This document shows positions 1 to 7,392 of a stretch of 13,769 nucleotides of DNA, piece after piece. Every line of letters begins with the position of its first letter. Position 1 is the stretch's first letter. The translations under genes and the position numbers were made by a program. The stretch spans positions 1 through 13,769 of the forward strand of contig DATABA010000118.1 of NCBI GenBank assembly GCA_036259835.1, in the 5' to 3' direction. This DNA is from JALYGK01 sp036259835 (GTDB lineage Bacteria; Actinomycetota; UBA4738). The notes beneath the pieces were generated by a model, which ran no database searches, was not told the origin of the DNA, and worked only from the letters and a program-made list of their open reading frames with translations.

Positions 1-1138
1 CTTCCGTCGCCTCCGCCACCGTCATGCCGACCACGTTCGGGATCGTCACGCTCGGAGCAGCCTTCGGTTTCTCCTGTGTGGGGCGAGTCGCTGCGCCGCG
101 TGCTCCCGCCCCACCTCCTCCGACCACCGCCCCTATCAGTACCGAGGCGATGGCAATGGCCACCAGCAGGAGCGGAATCGCCCACTGCCAGCGGTTCGAC
201 GGCCGCCTCAGCGCGGTGTCAGGGCCCTCTTCTGCGGACGCGCTGGCTGGAACGGCCACCGTCGGAGGAGGGGGGACTGGCGGCGCCACCGAGGCAGAAA
301 CCAACTGAGCCGTATCCACCCCGCCCGAACGCAGCATGGCGGCGAACGCTCCCGCCGATGATGGCCGCTGGGCCGGGTCCTTCGAGAGGGCGCGTTCGCA
401 AGCCAGGGCAACATGCTCCGGGATTGTGGGGGTGGCCGCTCGAACGTCTGGCGTCGGCGCGTTCATGTGTGCCGCTGCAACCGCGACGGCGATCTTGCCC
501 GTGAACGGCGGCCGGCCCGTGAGCATTTCGTAAAGGACGACACCCAGCGAGTAGATGTCCGATGCAGTCGTTGCCTTCTTCCCGGCTGCCTGCTCCGGGG
601 ATATGTAGAAGGCGGTCCCGAGCGTCGTTCCGGTGACCGTGATCGGCGCCTCCCATCCCGCGGCGGCGATCCCGAAGTCCATCACCTTCACCCCCCCGGA
701 CGGGGTCAGCATGATGTTTGCCGGTTTGACGTCGCGGTGCACCACGCCCGCGTCATGCGCCGCCTGAAGCGCCCCGGCGACTCGCTGCGCGATGCGAACC
801 GCTTCATCGGGATCGAGCGGTCCGCGGCGGAGTCTGCTCGCGAGGGTCTCCCCATCCAATAGCTCCATCACGATGAACTGCGTGCCGTTGTCCTCGCCGT
901 AATCGAAGACGCGGGCCACGTCTGGATGGGAGAGCCCAGCGGCGGCGCGTGCTTCTCTCCGGAACCGTTCGACGAACTCGTGGTCCGCGGAGAACCCGTC
1001 TGCAAGAACCTTCACCGCGACCGGCCGGTGGAGCACCGTATCGTCGGCTTCCCACACCGTCCCCATGCCGCCGGAGGCGATGCGGCGGACCAACCGGTAT
1101 CGCCGGCCGAGCAGCACCTCGCTTTCGATTCCCGCCAC
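1..1138 (-). CDS. pknB: PknB-type membrane Ser/Thr protein kinase with PASTA region, 3' end cut by window
   Basis: Transmembrane eukaryotic-type Ser/Thr kinase that would sense peptidoglycan fragments outside and phosphorylate wall and division proteins inside. Seen here: 379 residues from a GTG at 1138, open to the window edge. The kinase domain (about 14-270) has the glycine loop SGGMG (22-26), catalytic lysine in VAVK (K43), HRD (134-136), DFG (154-156) and SPE (180-182). The activation loop is rich in threonines (T167, T169, T171, T172, T175), where PknB is autophosphorylated. A Pro/Ala-rich juxtamembrane linker follows, then one membrane helix (about 319-339) and the first residues of a PASTA repeat (TIPNVVGMTVAEAT), so the protein continues outside the window. 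It starts 4 bp after the pbpA stop and is the last visible gene of the operon. In Mycobacterium pknA lies between pbpA and pknB; here no second kinase is seen before this one. Family assignment is firm; orthology with PknB rather than PknA rests on the PASTA start. Confidence 0.93.
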   Translation of the reverse strand, partial: MAGIESEVLLGRRYRLVRRIASGGMGTVWEADDTVLHRPVAVKVLADGFSADHEFVERFRREARAAAGLSHPDVARVFDYGEDNGTQFIVMELLDGETLASRLRRGPLDPDEAVRIAQRVAGALQAAHDAGVVHRDVKPANIMLTPSGGVKVMDFGIAAAGWEAPITVTGTTLGTAFYISPEQAAGKKATTASDIYSLGVVLYEMLTGRPPFTGKIAVAVAAAHMNAPTPDVRAATPTIPEHVALACERALSKDPAQRPSSAGAFAAMLRSGGVDTAQLVSASVAPPVPPPPTVAVPASASAEEGPDTALRRPSNRWQWAIPLLLVAIAIASVLIGAVVGGGGAGARGAATRPTQEKPKAAPSVTIPNVVGMTVAEATE

Positions 1139-1142
1139 GTCT

Positions 1143-2609
1143 CTATCCCGTCAGCGCGCGTTCCATGAGGGCCTTGGCGATCGGGGCGGCAACGACGCCA
1201 CCCGTCGCGTCGCTTCCGAGGCTCCCCCCATTGAGGACGACGACCGCGACCACGATTTCCGGAGCATCCGCCGGCGCGAACGAAACGAACCACGCGTGCG
1301 GGTTGCGTCCGTCGACGGTCTGCGCGGTTCCGGTCTTGCCGGCAACCTGGACACCGGGAATCTGCGCCGTGGTCGCGGTTCCTGCTTCGACCACCGCGAC
1401 CATCATCCGCGTCAGCTCAGCAGCGGTTCTCGGCGAAATCGGCTGACCGAACTCCTGGGCTTCGAACGACTTGAGCGGTAGCCCCCGTGGATCGCGGATC
1501 TCTTGAACGAGCCGCGGTCGCATCTGCGTTCCGCGGTTGGCGATGGCTCCGGCCACCAGCGCCATCTGAAGCGGGTTGGCGGCGACACTCTGCTGTCCGA
1601 TTGCCGAAAACGCCACGGCGGGAAGCGCGTCCTCGAACTCGCTCGGAGGAGGGATCTGGCCCTCCGCGAAGGGCACGTCGAACGGGACATCGCCGTCGAA
1701 GCCGAACCGCCTCGCCTGGTTCACCAGCCGCTCGGCGCCGAGCTCGAGTCCAACTTCCCCCCACACGACGTTGCACGAGTACTGCAGGGCAAGGGCGAGC
1801 GTGATCTCGGACCCACCCGGGCACTGGCCGCCGCCGAAGTTGTTCAGGACGTGTGTGGTTTGCGGGAGGTCCAGCTCCGGCGGGTTCGGGAACCGCGTCT
1901 CGGGGGTCATGCCGCTCTCGAGCGCGGCGGCGGCCGTAACGATCTTGAAGGTCGATCCCGGCGGAAAAACCTCCTGCGCCGCCCTCGAGATCAAGGGCTT
2001 CCCTGGGTCGTCGTTCAAGGTGTTCCACGCGCGTTGTTGGCGCCTGAAATTGTGGGACGCGAGCTCCGTCGGGTCGAACGAGGGGTTTGCCACCATGGCC
2101 AGCACGTCCCCGTTTCTCGGATCCATCGCCACCACCGCACCCGGCAGCGAACCGAGTCGTTCGGCCGCCAGCTTCTGGAGTGCCGGATCGATCGTGGTGA
2201 CCACCGACGCTCCTCGCTTGTCGCGGCCCAGGATCTCGTCGACCAGGTTCTGCGGAAGGAGCTCCGCCGCCCGCCCCGCGAGGTAGTCGTTCTCGGAGGC
2301 TTCGAGGTCGCTTCTACCGAACAGGATTGAGTAGTACCCGGTGATATGGCCGTAAAGGTCACCTTCGGGGTACTGCCGCCGGTACTTGAACTTGCCTCTA
2401 GTCGGCTCGCTCTCGGCGAGCACTGTTCTTCGGTCGCTCGCCAGGATGTCGCCTCGGTGGACGTTGTACTCCTGGAGGAGCAGCCGCCGGTTCGCAGGGT
2501 TGTTCGCAAGCCCCTCAGACCCGAAGACCTGGAGGTAGTTCACCTGGGCGAACAGCAAGATGAACAGTGCCACGAACGCCATGGCCAGCCAGCGAACCTG
2601 CCGGTCCAT
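1143..2609 (-). CDS. pbpA: Class B penicillin-binding protein (peptidoglycan transpeptidase)
   Basis: Peptidoglycan DD-transpeptidase that crosslinks strands made by the neighbouring RodA. The 488-residue protein has an N-terminal membrane anchor (about 6-28), a PBP dimerisation-type region and a C-terminal transpeptidase domain. All three active-site motifs are present: STFK with nucleophile S219 and K222, SCN (278-280) and KTGT (425-428). The length matches actinobacterial PbpA, which lacks PASTA repeats. I chose the ATG at 2609 because it overlaps the rodA stop by one base (TGATG), places the anchor at the N-terminus, and has GGAAGG about 9 bases upstream inside rodA. The frame stays open further upstream, but that extension has no membrane character and would overlap rodA by over 100 bp. 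As the SEDS partner of RodA and a member of the kinase operon, it probably acts in elongation or septal wall synthesis under phospho-control. Confidence 0.95.
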   Translation of the reverse strand: MDRQVRWLAMAFVALFILLFAQVNYLQVFGSEGLANNPANRRLLLQEYNVHRGDILASDRRTVLAESEPTRGKFKYRRQYPEGDLYGHITGYYSILFGRSDLEASENDYLAGRAAELLPQNLVDEILGRDKRGASVVTTIDPALQKLAAERLGSLPGAVVAMDPRNGDVLAMVANPSFDPTELASHNFRRQQRAWNTLNDDPGKPLISRAAQEVFPPGSTFKIVTAAAALESGMTPETRFPNPPELDLPQTTHVLNNFGGGQCPGGSEITLALALQYSCNVVWGEVGLELGAERLVNQARRFGFDGDVPFDVPFAEGQIPPPSEFEDALPAVAFSAIGQQSVAANPLQMALVAGAIANRGTQMRPRLVQEIRDPRGLPLKSFEAQEFGQPISPRTAAELTRMMVAVVEAGTATTAQIPGVQVAGKTGTAQTVDGRNPHAWFVSFAPADAPEIVVAVVVLNGGSLGSDATGGVVAAPIAKALMERALTG

Positions 2610-4021
2610 CAGGTCTTGCCTTCCGTGGGCGTCAGGACCGTTGGCTCGTCGCTCCCGATCGGCGTGGGGCCCGCCGCGGCACGGGCGCTGGCTTCGCGGC
2701 GGCGCCTCAGCCACTTCAGCCCCGGACCCGGTTTCGACGAGGGAGAGGAGATCCTGACCAACAGAGCCAGGAGGACGAAGTTCGCCACGAGACTCGAGCC
2801 GCCGTAGGAGACGAACGGAAGGGTGATCCCGGTAAGAGGGATCACGCGCATGACCCCGCCAACGATGATGAACGTCTGGAGGGCCAGCACGCTGGTGAGA
2901 CCAACGGCCAGCAGCTTGCTGAATCCGTCCGGCCGGGAGAGCGCCGCCCGGAATCCTCGGCCCATCAGCACGACGTAGAGAAGGAGGAGCGCGGTGGTCC
3001 CGAACAGCCCGAGCTCTTCACCGATGGCGGCAAAGATGAAGTCCGTCGATGCGAACGGAATGAGGTCGGGATAACCCTGGCCGAGGCCCGTTCCGGCGAT
3101 CCCTCCGGTCGCCATGGCGAACGACGCCTGCGCGAGCTGCCCGTAGCCGAACTTCTGGACGTTCTGCGGTTCCAACGCGTTCAGCCAGATGTCGATCCGG
3201 TCCTGGACGTGGGCGAACACCATGTATCCAATGTATGCGCCCGCCGCGAACAGAAGGACTCCCAACAGGAGGTAGGCGCCTCGACCGGTCGCCGTCCACA
3301 ACATGATCACGAAGATCCCGAAAAAGAGGAGCGACGAACCGAGGTCCCGCTCCATGAACAGCACAGCCAGCGAGAGCAGCCACGCGACCAGCAGCGGCCC
3401 CATGTACCGGGGCTCCGGCAAACGGATCGGCCCGATCCGCCGAGTGGCGACGGCGAGGAGTTCCTTCCTGGCCGCGAGATAGGAAGCCAGGAAGATCACG
3501 ATCAGAACCTTGCCGATCTCGGCCGGCTGGAAGTTGAGTGGACCGATCTGAACCCAGAGCCTGGCTCCATTGATCGTTCGTCCAATACCGGGAACGACAG
3601 GGAGCAGAAGGAACACCACTCCGATCAATCCGATCGTGTACGTGTAGGCGTCCAGGGAACGGTGGTCTCGGATCAACAGCAGCGTCGCCGCGAAGAGGCC
3701 CAGTCCAACCATCAGCCAGCCGAACTGGGCTTGGGCCAGGTCCGCGTCCAGGCGGAAGATGACCGCGTACCCGATTCCCGCGAGGACCGCCGCGGTTGGC
3801 AAGAGCACCGGATCCGCGCCGGGCGCGAACCGCACGATCAGCAGATGTGCGAGCAGGTAAACGGCGGAGAGGATGCCGACGAAAGCGCCAATTTCCGGTG
3901 GCGTCTCACCTGTCTTTCCGATTGCCGCGAGCAGGTACGCGCCGACGGAGAGCAGAACGGCCAGGATCGTGAGGGCGAGCTGCGTCCCTCGAGTTGTGCG
4001 ATAGGTCGCTGCTACCTGCAT
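2609..4021 (-). CDS. rodA: SEDS-family peptidoglycan glycosyltransferase RodA/FtsW
   Basis: Polytopic membrane glycosyltransferase that polymerises lipid II, working with the class B PBP encoded next to it. The 470-residue protein is hydrophobic, with about ten to twelve membrane segments between residues 13 and 425. The SEDS signature is clear: the region around 316-338 contains STDFIFA followed by EELG, with D327 at the position of the essential aspartate of RodA and FtsW. Near the C-terminus PLTGITLPFVSYGGSS (395-410) is the classic family motif. The tail (430-470) is a basic then Pro/Thr-rich cytoplasmic extension. Its ATG directly follows the pstP TAG (TAGATG), with AGAGG about 9 bases upstream. 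I call it rodA rather than ftsW from its position between pstP and pbpA, as in Mycobacterium and Streptomyces; sequence by eye does not separate the two. Confidence 0.94.
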   Translation of the reverse strand: MQVAATYRTTRGTQLALTILAVLLSVGAYLLAAIGKTGETPPEIGAFVGILSAVYLLAHLLIVRFAPGADPVLLPTAAVLAGIGYAVIFRLDADLAQAQFGWLMVGLGLFAATLLLIRDHRSLDAYTYTIGLIGVVFLLLPVVPGIGRTINGARLWVQIGPLNFQPAEIGKVLIVIFLASYLAARKELLAVATRRIGPIRLPEPRYMGPLLVAWLLSLAVLFMERDLGSSLLFFGIFVIMLWTATGRGAYLLLGVLLFAAGAYIGYMVFAHVQDRIDIWLNALEPQNVQKFGYGQLAQASFAMATGGIAGTGLGQGYPDLIPFASTDFIFAAIGEELGLFGTTALLLLYVVLMGRGFRAALSRPDGFSKLLAVGLTSVLALQTFIIVGGVMRVIPLTGITLPFVSYGGSSLVANFVLLALLVRISSPSSKPGPGLKWLRRRREASARAAAGPTPIGSDEPTVLTPTEGKT

Positions 4022-5284
4022 CTACGCCGGCCTCTGTCTGCGACTTTGCGAAACGTCGCGCCGAATCTGGGTCACCAGGTCCCGCGCCTCTTCCAGGCTG
4101 TTGGCGGTAATCCCTTCGCTTAGACCCCGCCACGGCCTCAGCTGTTCCGCGCGCCGGGCAGGAATGTTCGTGGACTCCTCGACGTGGGAGAGCGTGACCC
4201 CGAGCACCTCCGTTGGGATGCCGTTGTAGATGGCGACGCGATCACCGGCCACCCCGACGAACCACTGATTGTCGAGGTAAAAGCGGCCTCCGATGACAAG
4301 GCCGATGAGAAGAGCGGCCACGACGATGCTCCACACGGCCAGGCGGACCCACCGTCTCCGCCTCCGCCTGGCCTGCTCTGTCTCCATGGGACGCGACTCG
4401 TGGATGGTGGTCGTGGATCGATGGCCTTCCGCCGGCAGCGGGATCATCCCGGTGTCGCCCTCGACGGAGTCTTCCGCGTCGGGTGTGTCGACCACGTCCG
4501 CGGCGGCGCCTCCGAACTCCGGCGACACTCCTTGCCGGCCCATGGCGCTGTCGGAGATGGCTTCAGCGGAGCTGTCGTCGATGAAGTCCAGGACGAGAAC
4601 GGTGATGTTGTCGTCGCCACCGGCAGCGTTGGCCTGATCGACCAGGATGTCGGCTGCGCGTTGCGGGTCGTGCTCGGACTGGAGCACGCCTTCGATTCGG
4701 TCCGTGTCGACCATGCTGGTCAGGCCGTCAGTGCAGAGGAGCAGGCGATCTCCCGGCAGGACGGGGTCGAGGGTGAGCGTGTCCGGCTCCACCTCCTCGT
4801 CCACCCCCAGCGCCCGTGTCAGGATGCTTCGCTGTGGATGTCGTTCGGCCTCCTCTGGAAGGAGCTTCCCTTCCATGACCATGCGCTGAACCAACGTGTG
4901 GTCTTCGGTGAGTTGCTTGAGCGACCCATCCCGCAACAGGTACGCGCGCGAGTCCCCGATGTGCGCGATGTGGGCCTTTCCTTCCTCGGCCAGGAGCGCG
5001 GTCAAGGTGGTGCCCATCCCTCGCAGCTCACGATCGGCCTCGCCGCGTTCGAGCACCCGTTGATTCGCCGTTTTGATTTCTTCAATGAGAGCGGTGGGAG
5101 CGACCCCCTGGTCACGAAGCACCTCTCGGAGCGTTTCCAGGGCCATCGAAGACGCCACGGCGCCGCCCCGGTGGCCGCCCATCCCATCGGCCACCGCGAA
5201 GAGTGGCTCTTCGACCACGTAGCTGTCTTCGTTGCGCTCGCGAGCCCGCCCGATGTCGGAAGCCGCGCCGATCGCCACCCTCAT
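4022..5284 (-). CDS. pstP: PP2C-family Ser/Thr protein phosphatase, membrane anchored
   Basis: Metal-dependent PP2C phosphatase that reverses phosphorylation by the operon's kinase. In the 420-residue protein the catalytic domain (about 1-235) carries the PPM motifs in order: RERNEDS (15-21, metal ligand D20), DGMGGH (33-38, D33), RGMGTT (88-93), HIGDSRAY (108-115), CTDGL (184-188, D186) and GGDDN (222-226). An acidic linker follows (236-305), then an arginine run and one membrane helix (about 313-333). A short extracellular region of some 85 residues follows, smaller than the outside domain of mycobacterial PstP. The ATG overlaps the fhaB stop by 4 bp (ATGA), which suggests coupled translation. 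The C-terminus ends in an amphipathic, Arg-rich stretch. Function in dephosphorylating the kinase, FHA proteins and PbpA/RodA is inferred from the family and the operon. Confidence 0.95.
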   Translation of the reverse strand: MRVAIGAASDIGRARERNEDSYVVEEPLFAVADGMGGHRGGAVASSMALETLREVLRDQGVAPTALIEEIKTANQRVLERGEADRELRGMGTTLTALLAEEGKAHIAHIGDSRAYLLRDGSLKQLTEDHTLVQRMVMEGKLLPEEAERHPQRSILTRALGVDEEVEPDTLTLDPVLPGDRLLLCTDGLTSMVDTDRIEGVLQSEHDPQRAADILVDQANAAGGDDNITVLVLDFIDDSSAEAISDSAMGRQGVSPEFGGAAADVVDTPDAEDSVEGDTGMIPLPAEGHRSTTTIHESRPMETEQARRRRRRWVRLAVWSIVVAALLIGLVIGGRFYLDNQWFVGVAGDRVAIYNGIPTEVLGVTLSHVEESTNIPARRAEQLRPWRGLSEGITANSLEEARDLVTQIRRDVSQSRRQRPA

Positions 5285-5745
5285 CGGCGAAACTCCAGAG
5301 TCGTTCTCCCGACTCGAATGCGATCGCCCGCTCGGACCTCAACCGGACTGGTGACGCGGCGCTGGTTCATGTACGTGCCGTTGGTCGAGCCGAGGTCTTC
5401 GACGTACCACTCGCCATCGCGACTGAAGATCCGCGCGTGGAAGCTCGAGACGTACGTGTCGGAAAGCTTGATCTGGCAGGCGTCGGCTCGGCCGACCTGA
5501 AGGTTTCCCTGGAGGGGGACAGAGGCGAGGCGGTTGCCCTGCTCGGCGAGCACTACGACGGTCCTCGGCTCTTTCCGCCTCTCACGTTGTGGCCGGGACT
5601 GCGCCGCTCGCTGGCGTGGTGGTTCGGCTCGCCAGGACTGCGCTCCTCTGAGGTCGACCACGACCGCCCGAATCGCCCGGTAGACGAAGAAGTAGAGCAA
5701 CGCCAGGAACACGACCTTGAGAATCGTGAGTACGAACGGGGGCAC
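5281..5745 (-). CDS. fhaB: FHA-domain protein with N-terminal membrane helix (FhaB/FipA type)
   Basis: Small phosphothreonine-reading adaptor at the membrane. The 154-residue protein has one N-terminal membrane helix (about 5-30), a basic Arg/Gln/Pro-rich linker (33-60) and a C-terminal FHA domain (about 62-153). The FHA binding-loop residues are present: GR (85-86), SSFHAR (100-105) with the conserved Ser and His, and GSTNGT (119-124). Translation begins at a GTG, 3 bp after the fhaA stop, and the end overlaps pstP by 4 bp. In mycobacteria the equivalent protein (FhaB, also FipA) is a substrate and partner of the STPK system and links it to division proteins. The same role is likely but not shown by the sequence. 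Confidence 0.92.
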   Translation of the reverse strand: MPPFVLTILKVVFLALLYFFVYRAIRAVVVDLRGAQSWRAEPPRQRAAQSRPQRERRKEPRTVVVLAEQGNRLASVPLQGNLQVGRADACQIKLSDTYVSSFHARIFSRDGEWYVEDLGSTNGTYMNQRRVTSPVEVRAGDRIRVGRTTLEFRR

Positions 5746-5748
5746 GGG

Positions 5749-6468
5749 CTACTGGCTCCGGAACTCGAGGACCGTCTTCCCCACCGTGATGCGGTCGCCT
5801 TCCTGGAGAACCCGCTCGCCGATCGTCGACTCGTTGACCATCGTCCCATTGGTCGATCCCAGGTCCGCAATGACGTACTGCCCGTCTTCGGCTCGAACCT
5901 CTGCATGCCGGCGGCTGACACCTGGGTCGCCCAGCACGATGTCGGACTCACCGAGGCGCCCGATGATGACGCGGTCCTTTGCCAGTGGGAACGTCCTGGC
6001 CGGCCTTCCGTTCTGAATGAGAATGAGCCGGGGATCACCTTGCGTGGTTCGGGGACGTCGGGCAGCGGTTTGGGCGGGCATGGGTCCCGGTGTCGGCGGC
6101 CCCTCCATGAGCGTTGCCTCACACGTGTACTCACCCTGACCGACTGAAGTGTCGGTTTCGAAAACGACCTCGGGCGGACCCATGAGCGACCACCCACGCT
6201 GCTGGGCGCCGTCCCTGACGACCTGCTCGAGCTCGCGCCGGAGGGAGCGCTCCGCTTGCTCGAACCGCTGCCGGTCTTGCTCTGACATGCGGAACACGAA
6301 CCGGTTCGGAACCCACACTTCCTCCACGCCAACGGTCTTGTTCGTCTCCATCTCACGGAGAATTCGCGTGGCAAGCTCAACCGGCTGGAGACCGGTCCGA
6401 AAGGCTTTCGCGAACGCGCCTTCGATAACACGTTCGAGCCGGCGTTCGAATTCGGTGAGGATGCCCAC
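5749..6468 (-). CDS. fhaA: DUF3662 and FHA domain protein FhaA, first gene of the operon
   Basis: Cytoplasmic phospho-reader at the head of the wall-signalling operon. The 239-residue protein has an N-terminal DUF3662/FhaA domain (about 1-120, starting GILTEFERRLERVIEGAFAK), a Pro/Thr/Gln-rich linker (about 122-145) and a C-terminal FHA domain (147-237). The FHA loops are intact: IIGR (168-171), VSRRH (184-188) and GSTNGT (204-209). It is much shorter than mycobacterial FhaA because the disordered linker is short. The start is a GTG at 6468 with no convincing Shine-Dalgarno sequence; a TATAAT box lies about 40 bp upstream. In Mycobacterium FhaA binds the phosphorylated pseudokinase domain of MviN/MurJ and restrains late wall synthesis; that partner is not in the window. 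Confidence 0.92.
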   Translation of the reverse strand: MGILTEFERRLERVIEGAFAKAFRTGLQPVELATRILREMETNKTVGVEEVWVPNRFVFRMSEQDRQRFEQAERSLRRELEQVVRDGAQQRGWSLMGPPEVVFETDTSVGQGEYTCEATLMEGPPTPGPMPAQTAARRPRTTQGDPRLILIQNGRPARTFPLAKDRVIIGRLGESDIVLGDPGVSRRHAEVRAEDGQYVIADLGSTNGTMVNESTIGERVLQEGDRITVGKTVLEFRSQ

Positions 6469-6507
6469 GGTCTAATCGTCGCAGTAATTGGTGCCGGGCG
6501 CGCTCGG

Positions 6508-6513
6508 ATTATA
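6508..6513 (-). promoter_or_regulatory. Putative -10 box for the fhaA-pknB operon
   Basis: On the minus strand the sequence reads GTTATAATCC, a perfect TATAAT -10 hexamer in an otherwise GC-rich gap. The predicted start would lie near 6501, giving a leader of about 33 nt before the fhaA GTG. No good TTGACA-like -35 is seen at 16-18 bp, which is common for actinobacterial promoters. Confidence 0.55.
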
Positions 6514-6563
6514 ACGAGGCTGCTTGCTCGCCTGGCTGTTCGTACGCCCCGATATGGCGCTGC

Positions 6564-6569
6564 TACCAT
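6564..6569 (+). promoter_or_regulatory. Possible -10 box for tRNA-Leu
   Basis: TACCAT (four of six matches to TATAAT) lies 12 bp before the mature tRNA 5' end, a suitable distance for tRNA transcription. The -35 region is not recognisable. The placement is the main support, so this is tentative. Confidence 0.3.
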
Positions 6570-6581
6570 CGGTTCGCCACC

Positions 6582-6667
6582 GGGCGAGTGGCGGAATGGC
6601 AGACGCGCAGGGTTCAGGACCCTGTGGCCGCAAGGCCGTGGGGGTTCAAGTCCCCCCTCGCCCACCA
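6582..6667 (+). tRNA. tRNA-Leu(CAG)
   Basis: Leucine tRNA reading CUG codons. The acceptor stem is GGGCGAG (6582-6588) paired with CTCGCCC (6657-6663), discriminator A (6664) and an encoded CCA end (6665-6667). The anticodon stem CAGGG/CCCTG (6608-6612/6620-6624) encloses loop TTCAGGA with anticodon CAG at 6615-6617. A long class II variable arm, GGCC-GCAA-GGCC (6626-6637), is typical of Leu, and the T arm is GGGGG-TTCAAGT-CCCCC (6640-6656). It is divergent from fhaA. From memory, a tRNA-Leu(CAG) next to fhaA also occurs in Mycobacterium tuberculosis (leuT), so this is conserved synteny. No terminator is visible between the CCA end and the next gene 35 bp on. Confidence 0.97.
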
Positions 6668-6702
6668 CAACGACAGCATCCCAACGCACTAAGGACCATT
6701 CC

Positions 6703-7152
6703 GTGGAAGATTTCGTAGAGGCCATCAGCGCCGGCCATGTCACCGAAGTCAAGATCGTCCTCACCACCGTGGTCGCGGCGCTCGCGATTTACCAGGTCCT
6801 GCTGATGCTCGTCGGTTGGGGTTGGATTCGGCTCAAGTTCTTCAATCCCAAAGCGGCCTCGTTCACGCACCGAAGCGCCGGAGACACCATTGCCACCATC
6901 ACGCTCCTGGTCGGGATTATGTGCTACGGGTACTTCGGCATCTCGGACGGCATCGATCACGCCCGCGAAGGCGAAGAGGGTCGCGTTTTGTTCCACGTCG
7001 TAACCGGGTTCGCCCTCCTCGGCCTCCTGGCGTTCAAGATTGCGGTCGTCCGCTGGTGGAAGAGCCTCCAGCGGTTCCTTCCCGTCTTCGGCTTTGGCGT
7101 TCTTGGGCTCTTCCTGTTGACCTGGTGGAATTCCTCGGGCTCCTACCTGTGA
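6703..7152 (+). CDS. Four-helix membrane protein, DUF6529-like
   Basis: Uncharacterised integral membrane protein of 149 residues. Four membrane helices are seen, roughly at 17-39, 61-80, 96-117 and 126-143. Positive residues in the 42-57 and 112-124 loops suggest both termini are outside. Spaced motifs resemble DUF6529 of Actinomycetota: THRSAG before helix 2 (H56), and RVLFHVVTG leading into helix 3 (H98) followed by FKIAVVRWW. A further histidine, H86, sits in the outer loop. Such histidines in small four-helix proteins can bind haem, but the mid-helix-2 His I recall in DUF6529 relatives is a Met-Cys-Tyr stretch here, so haem binding is only a guess. The start is a GTG with AAGGA 7 bases upstream. 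It heads a three-gene run right behind tRNA-Leu and may share its transcript. Confidence 0.85.
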   Translation: MEDFVEAISAGHVTEVKIVLTTVVAALAIYQVLLMLVGWGWIRLKFFNPKAASFTHRSAGDTIATITLLVGIMCYGYFGISDGIDHAREGEEGRVLFHVVTGFALLGLLAFKIAVVRWWKSLQRFLPVFGFGVLGLFLLTWWNSSGSYL

Positions 7153-7162
7153 GGAGGGTGAT

Positions 7163-7387
7163 ATGAGTGAGCGAGCCGCCGAGCGGCGAGCGCAACAGAG
7201 ACGCGCCTACATTCGTCAGGTGCTGGCGTCCATTGCGGTCGCGGTCCTGATCGTCGCGGCCACCGTCGCCATCGTCTCTGCGCAGCTTCCACTGGACCGC
7301 CTCCCGCCGGAACAGGAAGAAAACGGACGGCGTGACCGAACTGAGGACAGCAGTGGTCGCGGGCGCGGGCGGGGTGGAGGAGACTAA
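7163..7387 (+). CDS. Small single-pass membrane protein, function unknown
   Basis: A 74-residue protein I do not recognise. It has a strongly basic N-terminus (residues 1-18, seven Arg), one hydrophobic helix (about 19-40) and a hydrophilic tail that ends in Arg-Gly repeats (GRGRGRGGG). Basic charge before the helix suggests the N-terminus is inside and the tail outside; alternatively it is an uncleaved signal anchor. The ribosome binding site is excellent, GAGGAGGGTGAT directly before the ATG, which makes a real gene likely despite the small size. It starts 10 bp after the DUF6529-like gene and ends 5 bp before the NTF2-like gene, so the three are probably one unit. The Arg-Gly tail could simply reflect GC-rich drift. 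Confidence 0.75.
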   Translation: MSERAAERRAQQRRAYIRQVLASIAVAVLIVAATVAIVSAQLPLDRLPPEQEENGRRDRTEDSSGRGRGRGGGD

Positions 7388-7392
7388 ACCGA

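Noticed and set aside
1503..2330. 275-codon plus-strand frame opposite pbpA
   Set aside because: Antisense shadow; the PBP frame has all three catalytic motifs.
2610..2714. N-terminal extension of pbpA by 35 codons
   Set aside because: It would overlap rodA by about 105 bp and put polar residues before the membrane anchor; the ATG overlapping the rodA stop is the natural start.
2567..4123. 518-codon open frame on the plus strand, opposite rodA
   Set aside because: It is antisense to a complete RodA with intact motifs. Its product is charged low-complexity sequence (many Glu, Arg, Gln, Asp) of the kind produced by the complement of a hydrophobic GC-rich gene.
4184..5500. 438-codon open frame on the plus strand, opposite pstP and fhaB
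   Set aside because: It covers two firmly identified genes and shows no domain; long antisense frames are expected at this GC content.
5553..6767. 404-codon minus-strand frame across fhaB, fhaA and the tRNA
   Set aside because: It overlaps two real FHA genes in another frame and crosses tRNA-Leu on the opposite strand; the product is Arg/Ser-rich without any motif.
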